A stretch of 64,000 nucleotides of DNA from contig NZ_KB291640.1 of assembly GCF_000320405.1 (NCBI RefSeq), positions 36,729 to 100,728 on the forward strand. Direction: 5' to 3'. The notes below the pieces were generated by a model that did not search any database, was not told where the DNA came from, and worked only from the letters and a program-made list of their open reading frames with translations. Every line of letters begins with the position of its first letter. Within the stretch, counting starts at the first letter, position 1. This document shows positions 58,472 to 64,000 of this stretch, piece by piece. The stretch is from Clostridium celatum DSM 1785 (GTDB taxonomy: Bacteria; Bacillota; Clostridia; Clostridiales; Clostridiaceae). The translations under genes were made by a program, and so were the position numbers.

Positions 58472-59245
58472 ATGGCTATGAAGAAGTTTAATATTTTTGC
58501 AGGTGATAACAATGAAAAAGAGGCATTTTTTAAAGAAAACAATAATGATATTTTAGTTAAAGATCAAAAGGAAAGTGAAATAATAGATGTAACTTTAATG
58601 TCTTATATAAGAGATGAATTTCCAGAAGTGGCTGAGAAAATCAAAGAATCACTAAAGGGATTAAAAGATACTTTAGAGGAATCTATTGATTATATAGAAG
58701 AGAAATCTAGTAATATAGTAAAAGAAGATAGAAATTTTACTTTAAGTGGAAAATATAGAGAAACTTCAATGGAGCTATACAACATAGCAAACAATATAAA
58801 AAACTATATAGAATGGATGGAAAATGCAGATGATACAAATGATAAAAAAGATGATAATGATAAAAATAATGGAAAGAAAGATGAAAAAGATAGCTTAGAA
58901 GAAAAAAAAAATGAAATAGATAGTAAAGGAGGCAATGAAGTATTATTAGAAAAAGATGATGAAGAAAATACAGCAATTTATGAAGATTTTACATCTAAAG
59001 AGCCTCGTTTATTTAAATTAGATAATCATAAAGTTGAAGTAGAAAATTGGGATGATATGATAGTAAAGACTGCTGCAGTTTTAACAAAAAATTATAAAGG
59101 TAATAAGTTCTTAAAATTCAAAAATAATAATAAAGTAAAGGTGGTAAAAAGAAAGTCAAAACAAAATGAATTTAGAGATACAATAATAGAAATGTTAAGA
59201 GATTATAATGTTAGTCTTCATAACTATAGAGTAATACTAAAATAA
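58472..59245 (+). CDS. Acidic protein of unknown function
   Basis: 257 aa, not recognised. Soluble, with a helical N-half (YIRDEFPEVAEKIKESLKG; SMELYNIANNIKNYIEWME), a D/K/N-rich low-complexity linker (~125-165) and a basic C-terminus (KFKNNNKVKVVKRKSKQNEF). The GGAGG site is good. It is monocistronic with a terminator behind. May bind nucleic acid or another surface through its basic tail, but nothing proves it. Confidence 0.7.
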   Translation: MAMKKFNIFAGDNNEKEAFFKENNNDILVKDQKESEIIDVTLMSYIRDEFPEVAEKIKESLKGLKDTLEESIDYIEEKSSNIVKEDRNFTLSGKYRETSMELYNIANNIKNYIEWMENADDTNDKKDDNDKNNGKKDEKDSLEEKKNEIDSKGGNEVLLEKDDEENTAIYEDFTSKEPRLFKLDNHKVEVENWDDMIVKTAAVLTKNYKGNKFLKFKNNNKVKVVKRKSKQNEFRDTIIEMLRDYNVSLHNYRVILK

Positions 59246-59288
59246 GGTATATTTTAAAAATAAATAGCTTTGTTGAAATAAGTACAAT

Positions 59289-59318
59289 AAAAGGGATGTT
59301 CATATGGACATCCCTTTT
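59289..59318 (+). terminator. Terminator after the acidic protein gene
   Basis: AAAAGGGATGTTC, loop ATAT, GGACATCCCTTTT. Confidence 0.85.
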
Positions 59319-59456
59319 AATTTGGAATATTTTAAATATAAAAATTTAGTTATTCTAAAGTATAACTATGAGAATTTGTATAATAAAAATGTTAATTGTA
59401 ACAAAAAGCAAAAATTTAAATAATCTATAGTGTATAGTATTTTTTTAGAGGATAAA

Positions 59457-60452
59457 ATGTTGAAGGAGACAATTGATTGTATAGATGCTGGTACTGAATA
59501 TTGTCCATGTCACTTAGCTGAGTCTGGTGAATGTATACTTTGCTCTCAACTTCAAGGTAGTCATTTTTGTGATTGTCTAAACTGGAAAGGTGTATGCATA
59601 TATCAAGAGTTACATGATAATGGTGGGAAGGCAAAAGAACAAAGAAAAACTTATAATTGCAAAATAGTAGAAAGAAAATTATTTTCAGATGAAGTATTAT
59701 TAGTGAAATTTGAAGCACCTCATAAATTAGTTATAGATTTAGCAAAACCAGGAAGCTTCATTTTTGTTAGAAGTGAAGAGGATAATATATATTTCGATGT
59801 GCCTATATCTATATTAGATGCTGATACAGATAATGATATATTATCTATAATGATAGAAATAAGAGGAGTAAAAACTAAAAAACTTTTAGAGCTTGAAAAG
59901 GGTGGAGAAATAACAATAAGAGGACCTTACTGGAATGGTATATTTGGATTAAAGAACATAAGAAAACAAAAAAATAATCATGTTTTAGTTATTGCAAGAG
60001 GAATAGGGATGGCTCCAATGATTCCAGTATTAAAAAAATTAATAGACAGAGATAACGTAGTTACACTAATTGTTGATAAGGCACCTTTTGATGATATTTA
60101 TGTGTCAGATTATCTTGAAAAATTAGAAATAGTACCACAAGAGATGAATTTAATAGATAAAGGAAAATTATCAGCAGAAGGAAAAGTGGCTATAAAGTCA
60201 TTAATTAAATATAACAATATATCTCTAATTCATATAGCAGGAGCAGATATTTTAACTTATAATGTCATTGAATTTTTAGATAGCTTAGAAAGACAAGACA
60301 TTGATTTATCATGCTGTAATAATTTTAAAATGTGCTGTGGTGAAGGAGTCTGTGGAGCATGTACTGCAAGGTTTGCAGGACATAAAGTAAAAAGATTTTG
60401 TAAAGTTCAAGCAAGCCCAAGAGGAATTTTTGAGGGGAGGAGATTAATATGA
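59457..60452 (+). CDS. Cys-rich flavin/[2Fe-2S] electron-transfer oxidoreductase (PyrK-like)
   Basis: 331 aa. An unusual N-terminal Cys cluster (residues ~15-50: CPCHLAESGECILC, FCDCLNWKGVC) precedes a ferredoxin-reductase-type FAD domain (~65-165), an NAD domain (~175-285) and a C-terminal [2Fe-2S] motif CCGEGVCGAC. The last three parts match the dihydroorotate dehydrogenase electron-transfer subunit. Overlaps the next gene by ATGA, so the two probably act together. Confidence 0.85.
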   Translation: MLKETIDCIDAGTEYCPCHLAESGECILCSQLQGSHFCDCLNWKGVCIYQELHDNGGKAKEQRKTYNCKIVERKLFSDEVLLVKFEAPHKLVIDLAKPGSFIFVRSEEDNIYFDVPISILDADTDNDILSIMIEIRGVKTKKLLELEKGGEITIRGPYWNGIFGLKNIRKQKNNHVLVIARGIGMAPMIPVLKKLIDRDNVVTLIVDKAPFDDIYVSDYLEKLEIVPQEMNLIDKGKLSAEGKVAIKSLIKYNNISLIHIAGADILTYNVIEFLDSLERQDIDLSCCNNFKMCCGEGVCGACTARFAGHKVKRFCKVQASPRGIFEGRRLI

Positions 60453-61726
60453 AGGTTGTTATCGTTGGGGGAGGCTGGGCAGGTTGTGCTGCAGCAATTA
60501 CAGCAAAAAAAGCAGGTGCAGAAGTTCATTTATTTGAAAAGACAGATCTGCTTCTTGGTCTTGGAAACGTTGGCGGAATAATGAGGAATAATGGTAGATA
60601 TACTGCATCTGAAGAGCTTATAGCTTTAGGTTCAGGTGATTTAATAGAAATTACAGACAAATGTGCAAGGCATAAGGATATAGAATTCCCAGGTCATAAA
60701 CATGCAACACTTTATGATGTAAATATAATTGAAGGTGAAGTAAGAAAATATTTAAAAAACCTAGGAATTAATATTTATACAGAAACCAGAGTTAAGGATG
60801 TTGATGTAGATAATAAAAAAATAAGAGGCATCATTTTAAGTGACGATAGATATATAGATGGAGATGTTTTTATAGAAACTACAGGTTCAACAGGACCAAT
60901 GGGAAATTGCTTAAGATATGGTAATGGATGCTCAATGTGTATATTAAGATGTCCAGCTTTTGGACCAAGAATAAGCATTAGTGCAAGATGTGGAGTTCAA
61001 GATATACAAGGAGAAAGAAGTGGAGATGAGCTTGGGGCATTTTCAGGTTCTTGTAAATTGGCAAAGGAAAGCTTATCTACAGAAATAAGAGAACAACTAG
61101 ATAAAACAGGAGTAGTTGTATTAAAGGTTCCAGAAGAAGATGTTAATTATGGAAAGCTTAGCACAAAGGTTTGCCAACAATATGCATTAAAGGAATTTGC
61201 AGAAAATATAGTGTTACTAGATACAGGTCATGCTAAGCTTATGACAACTTATTATCCACTACAAAAACTAAGAAAGATAAAAGGATTAGAGCGTGCAAAA
61301 TATGTTGATCCTTATGCAGGAAGTAAAGGAAACTCAATAAGATATTTATCAGTAGCACCAAGAACTAACGATATGAAAGTTAGTGGAGTAGATAACTTAT
61401 TTTGTGCAGGAGAAAAAGCAGGATTATTTGTTGGACACACAGAAGCAATATGTACAGGAAGTTTAGCAGGTCATAATGCAGTAAGACTTATGATGGGAAT
61501 GCCACTTTTAATATTACCATCATCTATAGCAATTGGAGATTTAATATCCTATGCAAATGAAAAAGCTGCAACAAGAGAAGGAAGAATGGATAGATACACA
61601 TTTGCAGGAGCAAATTACTTTAAGAGAATGCAAGAGTTAGGACTTTACACTATAGATAAAGAAGAAATTAAAGATAGAATTAGAAAGCTTAATTTAGACA
61701 ATATATTTGAACAAAAATTAGTTTAG
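60449..61726 (+). CDS. FAD-dependent oxidoreductase
   Basis: 425 aa. N-terminal dinucleotide fold VVIVGGGWAGCAAAI and FEKTDLLLGLGNVGG. A Cys cluster NGCSMCILRCPAFG near residue 160 could bind a metal or act in redox. C-terminal DNLFCAGEKAGLFVGHTEAI is the second FAD contact seen in TrmFO/fumarate-reductase-type proteins. Forms a two-gene operon with the electron-transfer protein; substrate unknown. Confidence 0.82.
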   Translation: MKVVIVGGGWAGCAAAITAKKAGAEVHLFEKTDLLLGLGNVGGIMRNNGRYTASEELIALGSGDLIEITDKCARHKDIEFPGHKHATLYDVNIIEGEVRKYLKNLGINIYTETRVKDVDVDNKKIRGIILSDDRYIDGDVFIETTGSTGPMGNCLRYGNGCSMCILRCPAFGPRISISARCGVQDIQGERSGDELGAFSGSCKLAKESLSTEIREQLDKTGVVVLKVPEEDVNYGKLSTKVCQQYALKEFAENIVLLDTGHAKLMTTYYPLQKLRKIKGLERAKYVDPYAGSKGNSIRYLSVAPRTNDMKVSGVDNLFCAGEKAGLFVGHTEAICTGSLAGHNAVRLMMGMPLLILPSSIAIGDLISYANEKAATREGRMDRYTFAGANYFKRMQELGLYTIDKEEIKDRIRKLNLDNIFEQKLV

Positions 61727-61737
61727 TATAGATTCAT

Positions 61738-61780
61738 AAAGGTCACTAAGAAATAAATTTAAATTCTTAGTGACCTTTTA
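61738..61780 (+). terminator. Terminator after the oxidoreductase operon
   Basis: AAAGGTCACTAAGAA (61738-61752) and TTCTTAGTGACCTTT (61764-61778) are exact 15-base inverted repeats. Confidence 0.9.
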
Positions 61781-61979
61781 GGTTTAAGAGAAAATGTAAT
61801 ACTTTTAATAAGATATATTTTTTAAGTATAAGTATTTCTAAAGGGTGTTGGTATGAATATAATATTATAATTGAATAATATTATAAAGAATTTGAGAATT
61901 TTGGGGAAAAGTGACAAGTTTAATAAATGTTTAGGTAAGAAAGAATTGAATTTATTATATTATATTTTTAGTAATTCGG

Positions 61980-62258
61980 TTGATGTGGGGGCGTAGATAG
62001 ATTTGTACACAATGTTCCTTATGATGGAGGAGCAGTAGGAATAGGTAATGAAATGATCTAAATAAGTTAGTTGGAAATGAATTAATAAGTAAGCTTAGGG
62101 GAAGAGGGATTAAAGTTGTAAATTGTACACTTAGTACTGCAACAAGTCTTAATAATTTATTGTATCAAAGAGTAATAAATGCAAATAATTCTGGTGCAAT
62201 CTTGTTTGTATCAATACATCATAATGCATGCCCTGATGGATATGGATCAGAGGTTTAA
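61980..62258 (+). pseudogene. Decayed N-acetylmuramoyl-L-alanine amidase (phage-endolysin type) fragment
   Basis: Reads with frameshifts and stops as VHNVPYDGGAVGIGNE, then LNKLVGNELISKLRGRGIKV, then FVSIHHNACPDGYGSEV before a stop. These are the amidase_3 motifs (zinc His regions) of clostridial phage lysins. A two-base loss near 62050 shifts the frame. No start or C-terminal domain. The surrounding 61780-62440 holds nothing else I can see. Confidence 0.75.
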
Positions 62259-62440
62259 TGTAATACTGAATAAGGAATGACTGAAGGTGCTTAAAGTGTT
62301 TCCATATATTTCATAAATATAAGCTTTATTAATAGTATTAAGCATAATAAAAATTCATTTAATTTTTCAAGATTAATATTTAATAGTTTAAGAACAAATA
62401 AATATGGTATATAATATAATCATAGAAAGTTGGTGTTTAT

Positions 62441-63406
62441 TTGGAAAAAGAAAAGGTCAAATTAGATGAAGTTTTAAAATTTTTGTTTTCAACATCTAAT
62501 AAGGTATTAGTAAAATTATTAAATGGAATATTTAATGAAAATTTTAATGTAGATGAAGTAGAGCTAACTGTTAGTAATAATGAGTTTGTTGAGGATGATT
62601 TAGGAATATTAAGAGGAGATATGTTTTTTGATATTCTTAATAAAGATTATGACAAAGCAAGCTATCATATAGAGTTTCAAACAAAAAATGATAATACAAT
62701 GATTATTAGAATGTTTGAATATGGTTTTAGAAAAGGAAAAGAACAATTAAAAAGTTTAAAAAATAATAAAGAAGATATAAAGACTATATATTTTCCAAAG
62801 CAGAAAGTAATATTTTTTGAAGAGAATAAAAATATTAAGGACCAACTAAAGTTAAAAATAGTATTTCCAGATGAACAGGAGATTATTTATATAGTAGAGG
62901 TAATGAAATATTGGGAATATAGTGATGAAGAACTTAGAGAAAAGAAAATGTATCCGTTAATGCCACTGCAGCTTTTTAAGTTAAGAAAAGAATTAGAAAA
63001 GGCACATAATAAGAATGATTTAAATAAAATAAAAGAATTATCTAATAATGCAAAAGTGCTTGCTAGTAAATTAGCTAAAGAATCTGCAATATTATTTGAA
63101 GCTGATGAGATATTAGGTGAAGATTTTCATAAGATGTTATTAGCTATACAAAATCTTATAGAATATTTAAATAGAAATTATATGAATGATGAGAATATAG
63201 AAGATGAGGTGACTACAATGACTAAAACATTATATGACCCTGAAGTTGAAAAAAGAGGAATAGAAAAAGGAATAGAAAAAGGAAGAGAAGAAGGAATTAA
63301 TCTTACTAAAAAAGTGTTCAAATTATCAGTTGTAGGTGAATCTATAAGTAACATTGCTAAGATATGTGGAATATCAGAAGAAGAGGTAAGAGAAATTTTA
63401 GAATAA
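62441..63406 (+). CDS. Rpn/PD-(D/E)XK nuclease family transposase-like protein
   Basis: 321 aa. Nuclease core ILRGDMFFDI with YHIEFQTKN (D...ExQ pattern) at about 65-90, typical of Rpn/YhgA-like recombination-promoting nucleases. The C-terminal tail has a conserved LYDPEVEKRGIEKGIEKG linker and a small HTH-like end (ISNIAKICGISEEEVREIL). Starts with TTG behind a weak site. A fragment of a paralogue follows. Confidence 0.85.
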   Translation: MEKEKVKLDEVLKFLFSTSNKVLVKLLNGIFNENFNVDEVELTVSNNEFVEDDLGILRGDMFFDILNKDYDKASYHIEFQTKNDNTMIIRMFEYGFRKGKEQLKSLKNNKEDIKTIYFPKQKVIFFEENKNIKDQLKLKIVFPDEQEIIYIVEVMKYWEYSDEELREKKMYPLMPLQLFKLRKELEKAHNKNDLNKIKELSNNAKVLASKLAKESAILFEADEILGEDFHKMLLAIQNLIEYLNRNYMNDENIEDEVTTMTKTLYDPEVEKRGIEKGIEKGREEGINLTKKVFKLSVVGESISNIAKICGISEEEVREILE

Positions 63407-63439
63407 GATTTAATTTTAGTATTTAAATAATGAATTATA

Positions 63440-63676
63440 CAGAATATTATAGAATATCTAAATAAAAAGTATATGAATGATGAGAATATAGAATATTAGG
63501 TTACTACAATGACTAAAACATTATATGACCCTGAACTTGAAAAAAGAGGAGAATTAAAAAAGGCCAAAATAGCAATAAGAAATATGCTACAAAAAGGTAT
63601 GGATGAAAAGAACATTGCTGAAATATTGGAAGTAGATATGTCTTTAATTGAAGAAGTTTTAAAAGATATTAAATAG
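63440..63676 (+). pseudogene. C-terminal fragment of a second Rpn-like gene
   Basis: Reads QNIIEYLNKKYMNDENIEY, a TAG stop at 63497-63499, then VTTMTKTLYDPELEKRG and a different tail RNMLQKGMDEKNIAEIL ending in a stop. It nearly repeats residues ~237-270 of the gene upstream but has another tail. No start or nuclease core. Confidence 0.85.
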
Positions 63677-63730
63677 TAATATAGAATTTTAATTTTACAA
63701 GTTAATAAAATATAAAAAAATATAAAAAAT

Positions 63731-63768
63731 AAAGGTTAAATGTTCAGAAAATGAATATTTAGCCTTTT
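63731..63768 (+). terminator. Terminator after the Rpn fragment
   Basis: AAAGGTTAAATGTTC pairs with GAATATTTAGCCTTT (two wobbles), short T tail. Confidence 0.75.
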
Positions 63769-63940
63769 AATTTAAGAGTACATTCAGTAGGATGTTGAAC
63801 TAATTGTTTATTTCCAGTAGCAAGTAGGTAATTAATGGAATGTTTAATGTGTATTTATTGACAGTAGCTTGGATATGGCAAATAGAAATTTAATTAATGT
63901 TGGACAGAAGTTGAGGGTAAAGTAAGAGTAAGGTGGATGA
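63769..63940 (+). other. Non-coding stretch near the window end
   Basis: About 170 bases with no convincing ORF or repeat; stops in all frames on the + strand. Possibly gene remnants. Confidence 0.3.
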
Positions 63941-63973
63941 AAGGTTTATGTATTGAGGTACGTAAGCCTTTTT
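63941..63973 (+). terminator. Terminator hairpin immediately before a putative group II intron
   Basis: AAGGTTTATG (63941-63950) pairs with CGTAAGCCTT (63961-63970) using wobbles, then T tract. Confidence 0.7.
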
Positions 63974-63975
63974 GT

Positions 63976-64000
63976 GTGTGCCCAGCATGGGCAACAACTT
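63976..64000 (+). mobile_element. Putative 5' end of a group II (IIC-like) intron, cut by the window
   Basis: GTGTG matches the group II 5' consensus GUGYG and is followed by GCCC-AGCAT-GGGC, the first domain I hairpin typical of bacterial group II introns (from memory). It begins right behind a terminator hairpin, the preferred target of group IIC introns. Only 25 bases are visible. Confidence 0.5.

Noticed and set aside
1..64000. CRISPR array, tRNA or rRNA genes
   Set aside because: No regularly spaced repeats and no cloverleaf or rRNA-like stretch was seen, though a tool-based search was not possible.

Overview
This window is a piece of a very AT-rich, spore-forming Firmicute chromosome, almost certainly Clostridium sensu stricto. 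The evidence is the gene order xseA-xseB-ispA-dxs-tlyA-nadK-argR-recN-spoIVB-spo0A, the further sporulation genes (spoIIM, gerW/ytfJ, two dacF-like carboxypeptidases), the strong A/T codon bias and the AGGAGG-type ribosome binding sites. The species cannot be fixed from the sequence alone.

Layout. 1-11.3 kb: conserved housekeeping and sporulation block, from the 3' part of folD to spo0A. 11.2-26.0 kb: a mobile element of about 14.7 kb inserted in the 3' end of spo0A. It carries a tyrosine integrase, a structured non-coding region next to a LAGLIDADG endonuclease gene, three leftward small genes (two of them HTH proteins), a serine resolvase, a small unknown gene, an SF2-like ATPase and a type I restriction-modification system with an extra small gene between hsdS and hsdR. 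The element restores the end of spo0A, and a displaced second copy of the last ~101 bp of spo0A lies at its right end, followed by what I take to be the original spo0A terminator. 26.3-31.6 kb: a giant secreted multidomain protein resembling GH110, with NPCBM and dockerin modules. 31.8-38.7 kb: HD hydrolase, spoIIM, a xerD-like gene that has lost several catalytic residues, deoB, pdp, dacF and a HAD phosphatase. 38.9-44.9 kb: a lipoprotein, then a six-gene Ech-type energy-converting [NiFe] hydrogenase operon. 45-46.8 kb: PspA and a zinc-ribbon SPFH protein. 47-48.2 kb: mpg and mgsA. 48.5-51.9 kb: two CobW/G3E GTPase-like genes, a permease broken by an in-frame stop, and its TIGR03943 partner. 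52-56 kb: scpA, scpB, gerW, a DUF2953-like gene and a second dacF. 56.1-61.7 kb: Nudix hydrolase, amino acid transporter, an acidic unknown protein and a two-gene flavin/iron-sulfur oxidoreductase operon. 61.8-64 kb: decayed accessory DNA with an amidase pseudogene, an Rpn-like nuclease gene and a fragment of a paralogue; the last 25 bases look like the 5' end of a group II (IIC-like) intron placed just behind a terminator.

How it works together. The most interesting signal is the spo0A-targeted element. It attaches a mobile restriction system to the master regulator of sporulation while keeping the protein intact: the two 3' ends differ at 12 of 101 bases but encode nearly the same peptide. 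The integrase gene takes its Shine-Dalgarno sequence from the 3' arm of the spo0A terminator. A strong promoter at the right end would point through the attachment site toward the integrase when the element is circular. All functions are inferred from sequence features and family knowledge; no search was run.
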